DNA from: Channallabes apus
Lineage: Eukaryota; Chordata; Actinopteri; Siluriformes; Clariidae
Direction of reading: 5' to 3'
Assembly (NCBI GenBank): GCA_030522415.1
Contig: CM060126.1
Coordinates: 11,390,352 to 11,454,351, forward strand
Length of the DNA: 64,000 nt
The position numbers were made by a program, and so were the translations under genes. The notes under the pieces are model-generated. The model was not told the DNA's origin. It was given only the letters and a program-made list of their open reading frames with translations, and searched no databases. Of this stretch, positions 29,565 through 40,857 are shown in pieces; positions within the stretch are counted from its first letter, which is position 1, and each line of letters begins with the position of its first letter.

Positions 29565-30660
29565 AAGTAAAGCTCAAAATGTAACGTCTGCTTGGGATTG
29601 TTTTCGTTATATTTTTGATGATGTTTTCGCTGATTTTTTCACTGATAGTCTACAAGTGGCATAAGAGGCAATTAATGCCGCATGCAACCTGGAATAAATA
29701 TCTGCCCATATGGATCAGTATTTCTTTAGTCATTTAATCATGCATAATGCTGCCCCGTCAAAAGATCTGATGGGGCATTAATCACTTATCACAACTGTGA
29801 ATGGATGCGGCAGCAGAGACACATTAAATCCCCATAAACACTTGGAAACAATAGTAAAAAAGTTCCAGAGGGTTAGCGCCTGTTATACTAATGTATTTTT
29901 ACTGATGTTTTTTTACTGCTTATATTTCGTTGGGTTTTACGCAATTTCATGTGTGTGTGTGTGTGTGTGCGCGCGCGCGTGCACGAGAGAGAGGATAATC
30001 TGACAAGACCAACTTCCGTGTGGCTCCAGTGGCGCAATCGGTTAGCGCGTGATACTTATAAAGCGGTCCAGGTGAAGCAATGCCGAGTTCGAGCCTCACC
30101 TAAAGCACCTAAATCATTTTACTGCATATCGTACTGTGTATGTGACAAATCTAATTTGAATTTGAAAGTAAAGCTTAAAATGTAACTTCTGCTTGGGTTT
30201 GTTTTCGTTATATTTTTAATGTTTTCGCTGAAAGTCAAATTGGCATAACAAATTGATTAATGGCGCATAATATCTGGAACAAATATCTGTCCATACGGAT
30301 CAGTGTGTCTTTAGTCATTTAACCAGCATAATGTCCCACATTAAAGATCTGATGGGGCATCAATCACTTATCACAACTGTGTATAGATGCAGCAGCAGAG
30401 ACAGATTTAATCCCCATAAACATTCACACTTGAAAACAAAACTAACAGAAGTAAACAGTTCTAGAGTGTTAGTGCCTGTTATCACAGGACAGGAATCACC
30501 TACAGGATACTACTGTATTTTACTGCTCATATTTTTTACCCTAGTTTCATTTGGTTTTACGCGATTTCATGTATTATTTGTGTGTGTCTGTGTGTGTACA
30601 GTGTGTGTGTGTGAGTGCGAGAGATAGCGTGAGAGCGCGTGCGCGAGAGAGGGCTTTCAT
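29565..30660 (+). repeat. Tandem duplication inside the b arm
   Basis: Unit 1 (29565-30165) and unit 2 (30166-30660) both run from AAAGCTCAAAATGTAAC-like sequence through ATCTGATGGGGCAT to a TG microsatellite. They are diverged and differ by the tRNA-like insertion in unit 1. Confidence 0.7.
30023..30107 (+). tRNA. tRNA-Ile(UAU)-like pseudogene with intron
   Basis: Begins GCTCCAGTGGCGCAATCGGT with a canonical A box and D arm, reads ACTTATA for the anticodon loop (UAU), then an intron-like insert AAGCGGTCCAGGTGAAGC, then AATGCCGA and a T-arm GTTCGAGCCTCACC. Relative to vertebrate tRNA-Ile(UAU) about 8 nt are missing before the B box, and the acceptor 3' strand TAAAGC no longer pairs fully with GCTCCA. 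It is therefore a pseudogene. It lies in the first of the two tandem units of the inner element's b arm. Confidence 0.65.
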
Positions 30661-31195
30661 GCTGATTTATCCAAGGTTACTAAAACCTGGCTTACTACCT
30701 ATAAAAAATATTTCAATTTAACTCATGGGTCTCAATCACAGATGACACGACAAATTATATACTCTGAAACGTTCATTTGAACATTTAAAATGTTAATACA
30801 AAAATACAAAAACATGAATACTAATGTTATCATGGTGTAAATTATTAACATTAGGTTAGGTCCTGCCCTTAATTAATTCATATTATAATTACTTTTACAT
30901 AGTATAGTTACTGGACTGACATTACCAAAACTAGCTATTTGATTTAGCCTTTCTAAAATCAACCCATATATCATTTATAATCAGAAAACATAAAACATAT
31001 CTGTTCAACAGCCCATCTGTTTTAATTTAGTTTGTATTTTTTATTATTCATAAGACAACCTTTCAGTTTTGTAAATATTTTAGTTATAGTGTGTTAAGTC
31101 TTACTTTAGGTTAAATGTTTTTGAGAATTTGACCATCCAGCTTAGATAAATGTTACGTCATTGATTGATAAAATCTGGATTAAGGATATTTTATT

Positions 31196-31198
31196 ATA

Positions 31199-31262
<64 letters not shown>
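31196..31262. repeat. (TA)n microsatellite
   Basis: Pure TA run inside the inner element; a TA run sits at the equivalent place in the fragment at 38834-38880. Confidence 0.95.
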
Positions 31263-31268
<6 letters not shown>

Positions 31269-33846
31269 AGTTTCCCCCTGAGGGATTGCCACCTTATTGT
31301 GGTCAGGGGGTTTGCGTGCCTCAACACAATTCAGCAAATACAATACTGTTACTATACAGTAAGGCCAGGTAAAAACAGTGCTCGAACATGATGCCCCCCT
31401 CCCCCCACCCCGTGTTGTCTGGTCTAGAACGGCGCTGCCTCTGACCGTCTTTTGTCTTGTAAATGAGTATTCTCACTCACCTTCCAATCCCCCCAGCGCA
31501 CACACTCTGTTTGTACTGTAAACTGTACTGTAACTGTGTTTGCTAGGGCACTTGGTTATACACAGTACTTTAATGTATGGAACACTTACTTAACTTACTG
31601 GTTTGGTTTAAATATCGCTTATTACCTTATTCAACAAAATAAATTCATTATTAATGTATTGAAGTATTTTAGTTAAGGACAAAAACTGTGCTTGTGTTTA
31701 GAACTGCTGAACAGCCGAAAACACACACACACCCATCCCCCCGCCAAAAACACACACGCACACACAGAGCAATTAACACCATGTCCTACTCAGGAGTGGA
31801 AGGTGGAAGAATACCAAGTTTGTCGTTGCTCTTTTGGAGTTCTTAAAACCCAAAACATTTATTTATACTGAGAAAAAATTATTATGGGTCACAATCACAA
31901 ACACAAATAATCAAGTGTTTAACTGGTTTCATTTGTTTCTATGATCAATAATTATTATTATTATTATTTTCAGCCCAACTCTTTGACTATTTAAAACAAA
32001 GTTGTGTCCCATTTTTTGCCCATTGAAGTTGTTGGTTCAACTAAACAATTTTTAAATACCCAAACAATCCCCCAAAATTAAAACACGCAAAACAAGACTT
32101 TAACAGTTCAATTTATTCTTCCAAAACTAGTCAAAGTTAAAACAGTAATTTATATAAAACAGATGAATACATGTTGTCTTTTTGCTTAAAGTTCATTAAA
32201 CAACCCGGATACACCAGCTGCTTATAAGTCTCTATCTATAGTCCTTTTACATTAAAATATAAATTTTTCAAATATCAAAACTATTACATATTTGTTATTA
32301 ATAATGTTATTACTTAACCCCCAAAGTACTGTATCAGACATTTTGCAGTTCTATGTTCAGAATATACAGTAGACCTGATCAAACATCATTCTAAAGCTGT
32401 CGGACTGTGACGTCATCCCTCCTACAGCTCCGTCAACAGCTTGTTCAGGCTCCTCCAGTCCTGTAGCTCCAAAAGTCCAGCCGTCAGCCGTCTGACCCCC
32501 CAATCCTCCACAGCGGAGCTCTGCTTAAAGACAACAGGAGAAGTCAAGACAAAGATAAATAAACTTCACAGAACATATAGTTCTAATAAAAATAATATAT
32601 ATTAATAAACCTATTTACCACAGTGTGTAAAGTACTGTTTTGGGGATTCTGGAATGTAAATAAACTGCCTGTGCTAATGTTAACCAGTGAACAGTGTTAG
32701 TGTTAACCAGTGAACAGTGTTAGTGTTAACCACTGACTGTCTGTATTATCGTCTGCATTAAATTAACCGAGAATTTACTTAATGCGCTTCTCATACAAAT
32801 AAGTTAAGCGATATAACACTCGTATATGAGCATTAGTTCATCTCTGAAGCCAAACTATAACTTACTGAAGCCCCTCACACACACACCTCCCCCCTACACA
32901 CACACACACACACCTCCCCCCTACACACACACACACACACCTCCCCCCTCCTCCTCCTAACTGATAAACACTTCAGTGTTGTTATTCAGCTCTTTAACTA
33001 AGCGCTCGCGCTAGCGCGGAAAGTCCCGGACAAAGTGTATAAAATATAAACCGGGTTATGAGCGTTACTAGCTCCTGTACAGCTCCCCTCAGTCTGTGTC
33101 CCTCATCAACTGCATCACATTCTATTACAGTCACAGAAATAACCTGCAGATTAACTCTTAACCAGAGAATAAATAAGCGCTGAATTTATCCAGACAACAC
33201 GCGGTGAGATTCTCTCAGTATTTACAGAGAACACAAACACTCTTCATCGGGTAGTGCAGCTCTTGTAATAGGGACATTAATAGTATTGTCGAAGCTTGAG
33301 CATGTTTTTGAGTTAAAGTGGAGTGACATTGTGAGTGTGTGACACTGACAGTAAGCTGTAATATTAACTCCAGACATGGTAAACAGAACATTAAGTTCTC
33401 TAAAGTCACATCTGACCGCTGCTGGTGCTGCCAGTGATATTTAAAACGGCCAATAAAAAACTAAACTGGGAAATAAACTGTAAACTACCCCAAACACATT
33501 TTATAAAATAAAACATCACTTACCACGAATAGTCCGTTAAGCCGCCATCTTCATCTCTGTAGTTTGGTAGCGTCAGTTCGGCGGGGGTGGAGGCGGGTTG
33601 TTAAAATCACGTGATTGCAACTCAGCGCAGCTGGCTTGTTTTAACGTGTTCTTGAGAACGAAGCGCCATCTAGTGGTGGCACCAGGTAAATGAATAAATT
33701 GGGCTTGAATGGGCGTGTTTACTGTGAAATCTTGACACGCCTTTCGGCCAGAAAAGGGAGGGGGGATTACGGCGTGCAAAGGCCATTCACACGCCATTCA
33801 CACTTCAGCCACACTGTCGCGGCTATTTGGCGTGGCTCCCACTGTA

Positions 33847-34591
33847 ACGTGGTGATTTTCAAAAACACCGGAGTTTATACAGTAAGTCAGCGGCGCCGAA
33901 GAAAATAATTATATTTAAGTACCGTTGGTTAACGATGTAAAAATTAATAGGAAAGTGACGTAAACATAGAACAAGCTAATTTGGAGTGAGTGCTGTTTGT
34001 AGTGTACTGCTTTCTATACTTTATACACACTGTAATTAAGATTTGCTAACATAAGAACTTGAGCCAGTCCAATTTTTGTTTTTACCTTTTTTTTTTTCTT
34101 TTTAAAGATCAGTAATGAGTTTCTGAGAATTATATCTGCTCCACTTCAAGCAAGATTACTGGTTTCCTTGGACAAGCAACACTACAAACTAATTGAGATC
34201 ATCAGAAACTAGGGAGGAACCCGTCAGAGAGAAGACCAGAGATATAATCTTCATCTTCAAGTTCTTGATCTGGTATGTATGGTACGGTTCAGGACCAGGG
34301 AGGGAGCCGGAGACAGCAGAACAAAGAGATGATATTGCCAGCACCAGCACAGGGAGCACAGTTTTTAGTTTAGATCTCATGTTTACATTTTATTGTATGT
34401 TGATGGCTTGACTGTAAACAACAAACAATGCAATAAATGTATAAAAAAATATATATATTTATTGTCTCTTTCCAGGACCAGGCATATCGTTCAATTATTT
34501 TTTGGCCAAATAGGCAGTCGTAACAAGAGGTGAGGGCGCGCGCATCATCACATGTGCTTAGCCGACTCTGCGTTCACCGTAAACTTCAATA
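33847..34591. other. Outer-element interior with one exon-like frame
   Basis: After a T-rich tract and AAAG acceptor at about 34107, the frame ISNEFLRIISAPLQARLLVS continues about 34 codons to a TAG. The PLQARLLVSLDK character resembles the middle of the same SAM-domain multigene family seen at 50.7-51.3 kb, but the orientation is opposite. Weak evidence; otherwise no gene. Confidence 0.3.
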
Positions 34592-34593
34592 TA

Positions 34594-36215
34594 CAGTGGT
34601 GTGAAAAACTATTTGCCCTCCTCCTGATTTCTTATTCTTTTGCATGTTTGTCTCACAAATTGTTTCTGATCATCAAACACATTTAACTATTAGTCAAAGA
34701 TAACACAAGTAAACACAAAATGCAGTTTTTAAATGAGGGGTTTTATTATTTAGGGAGAAAAAAAATCCAAACCTACATGGCCCTGTGTGAAAAAGTAATT
34801 GCCCCCTGAACCTAATAACTGGTTGGGCCACCCTTAGCAGCAATAACTGCAATCAAGCGTTTGCGATAACTTGCAACGAGTCTTTTACAGCGCTCTGGAG
34901 GAATTTTGACCCATTCATCTTTGCAGAATTGTTGTAATTCAGCTTTATTTGAGGGTTTTCTAGCATGAACCGCCTTTTTAAGGTCATGCCACAACATCTC
35001 AATAGGATTCAGGTCAGGACTTTGACTAGGCCACTCCAAAGTCTTCATTTTGTTTTTCTTCAGCCATTCAGAGGTGGATTTGCTGGTGTGTTTTGGGTCA
35101 TTGTCCTGCTGCAGCACCCAAGATCGCTTCAGCTTGAGTTGACGAACAGATGGCCGGTCATTCTCCTTCAGGATTTTTTGGTAGACAGTAGAATTCATGG
35201 TTCCATCTATCACAGCAAGCCTTCCAGGTCCTGAAGCAGCAAAACAACCCCAGACCATCACACTACCACCACCATATTTTACTGTTGGTATGATGTTCTT
35301 TTTCTGAAATGCTGTGTTACTTTTACGCCAGATGTAACGGGACACGCACCTTCCAAAAAGTTCAACTTTTGTCTCGTCGGTCCACAAGGTATTTTCCCAA
35401 AAGTCTTGGCAATCATTGAGATGTTTTTTAGCAAAACTGAGACGAGCCTTAATGTTCTTTTTGCTTAAAAGTGGTTTGCGCCTTGGAAATCTGCCATGCA
35501 GGCCGTTTTTGCCCAGTCTCTTTCTTATGGTGGAGTTGTGAACACTGACCTAAATTGAGGCAAGTGAGGCCGGCAGTTCTTTAGATGTTGTCCTGGGGTC
35601 TTTTGTGGCCTCTCGGATGAGTTGTCTCTGCGCTCTTGGGGTAATTTTGGTCGGCCGGCCACTCCTGGGAAGGTTCACCACTGTTCCATGTTTTTGCCAT
35701 TTGTGGATAATGGCTCTCACTGTGGTTCGCTGGAGTCCCAAAGCTTTAGAAATGGCTTTATAACCTTTACCAGACTGATAGATCTCAATTACTTTTGTTC
35801 TCATTTGTTCCTGAATTTCTTTGGATCTTGGCATGCTGTCTAGCTTTTGACGTGCTTTTGGTCTACTTCTTTGTGTCAGGTAGCTCCTATTTAAGTGATT
35901 TCCTGATTGAAACAGGTGTGGCAGTAATCAGGCCTGGGGGTGACTACAGAAATTTAACTCAGGTGTGATAAACCACAGTTAAGTTATTTTTTAACAAGGG
36001 GGGCAATCACTTTTTCACACAGGGCCATGTAGATTTGGAGTTTTTTTTCTCCCTTAATAACGTAAACCTTCATTTAAAAACTGCATTTTGTGTTCAATTA
36101 TGTTATCTTTTATGTTATCTTTTATCGGTTTTTGATGATCAGAAACATTTAAGTGTGACAAACATGCAAAAGAGTAAGAAATCAGGAAGGGGGCAAATAG
36201 TTTTTCACACCACTG
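34594..36215 (-). mobile_element. Tc1/mariner element, 1.62 kb, nearly intact
   Basis: Inverted ends CAGTGGTGTGAAAAACTATT with TA at 34592-34593 and 36216-36217. It carries one transposase gene on the minus strand and is inserted in the outer element's interior. Confidence 0.92.
34812..35834 (-). pseudogene. Tc1 transposase with a single in-frame stop
   Basis: About 340 codons. Paired-like DNA-binding domain with two helix-turn-helix units (MPRSKEIQEQMRTKVIEIY, YKAISKALGLQRTTVRAII), GRPTKIT hook, then the DDE domain with WTDET, VLQQDNDPKH and SPDLNPIE; all three acidic residues are present and 34 residues separate the last two. The only interruption I find is one TAG (35550-35552) after ELPASLASI. 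The sequence between that stop and 35387 stays open in the same frame. It is probably dead as it stands but minimally decayed. Confidence 0.88.
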
Positions 36216-36460
36216 TACATAGACGTTTATATTTTTGTTTATTTGTATATGTATGTTATTAATTTTACTTTTTTAGAGATTGTATGTGCGTGCACGGAGA
36301 GTATGTGTTGATAAGTTTATGTGGATAAGTTGATAAGTGTATCAGAAAGCATTAAAATGTTCATTTGAATTAAAATGACACACACACGTCTGTATATACA
36401 GTATATCAATTACATATATATCAATTTCATTAGTTCGTTCATTCTATTTGAAGCTTCGGA

Positions 36461-37475
36461 TGTTTTTTTTTTTTGGTTTGGTTAGATTAGTTCTGAACTC
36501 GCTTCCGTGAAACTATCGCTAAAACAATGTACTGAGCCCTCCTGAGGATATAAAGCTTTATTATTGTGTTTGAATAAATATTCAGATCTACCACAGCAGG
36601 TAATAAACTATGGTGTGTCATAACCGAAGCAAACACCACGATTATGCCTCGTTTCGTTCGACGGGAACGTGGTTCACTTGGCCGCGGTGTATTATAAACC
36701 TGTGGAATGTTTCACTGTTTATGCTCACATAAGAGGAACAAAAGCTCAATGAGGACTAAACCAATGATTTCGGTAACTCCACTGAGTGTAACATCTGCAT
36801 AGTGACACTGAACATCTTCACTTTTCCGTTTACCTCTGAAAAAAAAGCTGTATTTTGTTTGTTTATATTTAGAGTTTTTATAACAGTAGAACAAGTACCC
36901 GCGCGCACGCACACACATAGACACACACACACACAGACACACACATAGACACACACACATAGACACACACACACACACACAGACACACACACACTCCCCT
37001 GAGCCCTCGGGAAACATCCAATCACCGTCGGTATACAAATGAGTCAAGACGTAGCCTAACGTGGTGTCGTGTCGGATTTCAGTGGTCACGGAGTGGGAAG
37101 ACTTTGAAGAAGCTGCAGTGACAGTGAACAGCTGAACAACTTCACTTTTCCGTTTACCTCTGAGGAAAAAAAGCTGTATTTTGTTTGTTTATATCTAGAA
37201 TTTTTATAGTAGTAAGAGAGAGTTATAGTTTGGTCTGTACTGTTGTTCGCACCCTTGTAGAGAATAAATAAATGAATAACACCTTCATATCCCCTCTCAA
37301 GAGTGTCATAGTCCATTGTTAGTTTTAATGATCTGGCTGAAACTAATTATCACTACATAAGTACCCTAACACCATTGATCATGAGTCTCAGCTGAACCTA
37401 ATTCTATACTTGTAACAGAAAATGTAGATGCAGATTCCAAATGTGTATTTATATAATAGATAGATAGATAGATAG

Positions 37476-37523
<48 letters not shown>

Positions 37524-37630
37524 GCTCTACGCAGGGGCAAGAGAGGGCAGCGCACCCTTAAATGTCTACACATGTTAATATATTCCTAAAATGTATATAT
37601 TACAAGTTGATGAACTGATCTGCGGTAGCG
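36461..37630. repeat. 1.1-kb direct-repeat module, copy 1
   Basis: From a poly-T/GGTTTGGTTAGATTAG start to TGATCTGCGGTAGCG this matches 46846-47975 almost perfectly; the differences are mainly microsatellite lengths. It includes a CA tract (36898-36993), a GATA/TG compound repeat (37456-37521) and two diverged copies of a TTCACTTTTCCGTTTACCTC segment. The reading frames in it are microsatellite artefacts. Confidence 0.85.
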
Positions 37631-38816
37631 ATGACGTCACAGTCCGACAGCTTTAGAATGATGTTTGATCAGGTCTACTGTATATTCTGAACATAGAACT
37701 GCAAAATGTCTGATACAGTACTTTGGGGGAAACAAAGACTTAAACTGTTAAGTAATAACATTATTAATAACAAATATGTAATAGTTTTGATATTTGAAAA
37801 TTTTTTATTTTAATGTAAAAGGACTATAGATAGAGACTTATAAGCAGCTGGTGTATCCGGGTTGTTTAATGAACTTTAAGCAAAAAGACAACATGTATTC
37901 ATCTGTTTTATATAAATTACTGTTTTAACTTTGACTAGTTTTGGAAGAATAAATTGAATTGTTAAAGTCATGTTTTGCGTGTTTTAATTTTGGGGGATTG
38001 TTTGGGTATTTAAAAATTGTTTAGTTGAACCAACAACTTCAATGGGCAAAAAATGGGACACAACTTTGTTTTAAATAGTCAAAGAGTTGGGCTGAAAATA
38101 ATAATAATTATTATTGATCATAGAAACAAATGAAACCAGTTAAACACTTGATTATATGTATTTGTGTTTGTGATTGTGACCCATAATAATTTTTTCTCAG
38201 TATAAATAAATGTTTTGGGTTTTAAGAACTCCAAAAGAGCAACGACAAACTTGGTATTCTCCATTGAGGTCTCTCACCTTCCACTCCTGAGTAGGACATG
38301 GTGTTAATTGCTCTGTGTGTGCGTGTGTGTTTTTGGCGGGGGGATGGGTGTGTGTGTGTTTTCGGCTGTTCAGCAGTTCTAAACACAAGCACAGTTTTTG
38401 TCCTTAACTAAAATACTTCAATACGTTAATAATGAATTTATTTTGTTGAATAAGGTAATAAGCGATATTTAAACCAAACCAGTAAGTTAAGTAAGTGTTC
38501 CATACATTAAAGTACTGTGTATAACCAAGTGCCCTAGCAAACACAGTTACAGTACAGTTTACAGTACAAACAGAGTGTGTGCGCTGGGGGGATTGGAAGG
38601 TGAGTGAGAATACTCATTTACAAGACAAAAGACGGTCAGAGGCAGCGCCGTTCTAGACCAGACAACACGGGGTGGGGGGAGGGGGGCATCATGTTCGAGC
38701 ACTGTTTTTACCTGGCCTTACTGTATAGTAACAGTATTGTATTTGCTGAATTGTGTTGAGGCACGCAAACCTCCAGACCACAATAAGGTGGCAATCCCTC
38801 AGGGGGAAACTAAAAA

Positions 38817-38878
<62 letters not shown>

Positions 38879-39404
38879 TATAATAAAATATCCTTAATCC
38901 AGATTTTATCAATGACATAACATTTATCTAAGCTGGATGGTCAAATTCTCAAAAACGTTTAACCTAAAGTAAGACTTAACACACTATAACTAAAATATTT
39001 ACAAAACTGAAAGGTTGTCTTATGAATAATAAAAAATACAAACTAAATTAAAACAGATGGGCTGTTGAACAGATCATAATATGTTTTATGTTTTCTGATT
39101 ATAAATGATATATGGGTTGATTTTAGAAAGGCTAAATCAAATAGCTAGTTTTGGTAATGTCAGTCCAGTAACTATACTATGTAAAAGTAATTATAATATG
39201 AATTAATTAAGGGCAGGACCTAACCTAATGTTAATAATTTACACCATGATAACATTAGTATTCATGTTTTTGTATTTTTGTATTAACATTTTAAATGTTT
39301 AAATGAACGTTTCAGAGTATATAATTTGTCGTGTCATCTGTGATTGAGACCCATGAGTTAAATTGAAATATTTTTTATAGGTAGTAAGCCAGGTTTTAGT
39401 AACC
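37631..39404. repeat. Third family fragment (inverted copy of 30673-32416)
   Basis: Runs from the CRE palindrome (ATGACGTCACAG) to GTTTTAGTAACC, spanning the arm junction of the inner element, in the same orientation as the outer copy. Neither terminal repeat is present. It contains a T-run plus TA tract (38815-38880). It abuts the 1.1-kb module without a visible target duplication. Confidence 0.75.
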
Positions 39405-39519
39405 TGCTTTAGTAATGGGCTCTAAAAGACAATGGAACATTATAGAACGTGCGAGTTGACGCCCATGCACATATTAAAATGTTCATTTGAATTAAAATGA
39501 CACACGCATGTCTGTGTGT

Positions 39520-39799
39520 GTGTATATATAATATATATATATATATATATACCCTAAAAAATGCTGGGTTAAAAACAATCTGGGTTGTTTTTAACCCAGC
39601 TGCTGGGTAAATATAGGATTAACTAAATGCTGGGTTAATTTAACCCAGCAAGATGGGTTAAATATTCAATCCAAATGCTAGGTCATATTTAACTATAATG
39701 CTGGGTTAATTCTACCACATAAATGGTTCAAATGTTCTACCCATATGTTTGGGGTTTGTTGGTTCATTTTAACTGGAATGTTGGGTTAATTCTACCTCA
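39520..39799. mobile_element. AAATGCTGGGTTAA-type MITE, left part
   Basis: After a TA microsatellite, repeated units of AATGCTGGGTTAAT and AACCCAG alternate in both orientations, a familiar dispersed fish MITE style. It is split by the hAT element; 46525-46640 may be its other side. Confidence 0.45.
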
Positions 39800-40451
39800 C
39801 AAATAGGCAGAGGTGGAAAGTAACGAATTACATTTACTCGCGTTACTGTAATTGAGTAGCTTTTTTGTGTATTTCTACTTTTTAAAGTAGTTTTAAAAAT
39901 CTGTAATTTTACTTTTACTTAAGTACGTTTTGTTTGAAGTATTGTAATTCGCTACATTTTAAATCATATTCGCTACTGAGTAAAAAATAAATGAATGAAA
40001 ATGATAAAACAATAAAAAAAAATATTATGCTTTGTATAAATGCTCCGTTGCTCCGCGTGTGTGTATCATGTCCTGGTCGCGCGCCGCTCCAGACTCCACT
40101 CCAGGTTTTCTGACATCGGCACCTTCCTGACCTTCCACACGGCCGCTTCCGCCCTGAGTGACGTCATCGACTAACGCGACTGGAGAGAGACGCGCGAAAG
40201 ATGAAAGAGGTTGTGATTTTGGCGTTTTGACATTTGGTTGTGTATTCTGGTTTTGACTTTTTGCCTCCAATTGACTTTGGTTATTGCTTTGTCCCATTGG
40301 TTTGGTTGGTCTTTGTATATATTTGTAGATAATTTCACTGTATGTCTGTGCACTCACTAGTAGCAGGGGCGTGGCTGCCATTTATTTTTGGAAGAGGGAG
40401 TTTATTTGGGAATTTATTTGCTCAGGAATAAAATAAAGATAGCTGACTACC

Positions 40452-40857
40452 TGTCACGAACTAACCGGGATGACCAGAATGATGATTGTGCTATCTGTCA
40501 CGAACTAACCGGGATGAACAGATAGCCTTAGCAGTTAGCCCTGTAGCGTGAATGGTAAACCCAAACGCGGATAAACACGAGCAGGCAGGATAATCACGCG
40601 ATTTACTATAAGGACTCTCACACTCAATGAGCACAGGAAAGACACAATCTAACCCTAGTCCTATAAACACACACTCAGTCTGAAAAGATAGCCAAGAAAG
40701 TGAGTACTCACATATACTGGAACGATTCTGAACAGACATGGGCTTAACTCAATGACAGAACGATGTGCGGCGCCATCTTGTTTCCTTTTATGCTTTCAGC
40801 TTCGCGACCGCCTTGCTTCCGGGTCCTCGTGCCGGTCGCGGCTGAGTGTGCATGACA
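40452..40857 (-). repeat. Gypsy-2 3' LTR
   Basis: 406-bp partner of 45244-45649, with the same 44-bp duplicated edge. The 11-nt priming motif has one substitution here relative to the 5' LTR. Confidence 0.92.

Larger units (their letters stand above)
28965..33844 (+). mobile_element. Inner, internally deleted copy of the CAGTGGGAGCC family (4.9 kb)
   Basis: Type b end at 28965 and type a end at 33844, inverted, with TA at 28963-28964 and 33845-33846. Opposite in orientation to the outer element. It contains both family arms directly joined near 31720-31760 and lacks the gene-bearing interior, the usual form of a non-autonomous derivative. Inside the b arm, 29565-30165 and 30166-30660 are tandem diverged copies, whereas the outer b arm has one. 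No coding frame of note. Confidence 0.78.

Noticed and set aside
33000..33020. AGCGCTCGCGCTAGCGC-type palindrome as an origin or operator
   Set aside because: It is a CpG-rich patch in the repeated arm, and I have no evidence for a specific function.
13431..33844. Pairing the two type a ends (and the two type b ends) as the element boundaries
   Set aside because: That gives two partly overlapping elements, which transposition cannot produce. Pairing a with b gives proper nesting, and the inner copy shows that a natural element has one end of each type.
36712..37089. 125-codon minus frame with Val-Cys repeats, also at 47094-47451
   Set aside because: Reads through a CA microsatellite; present twice only because of the direct-repeat module.
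40025..40381. 118-codon minus frame in the hAT element
   Set aside because: No hAT transposase motifs (no BED finger, no dimerisation region); kept only as part of the mobile element.
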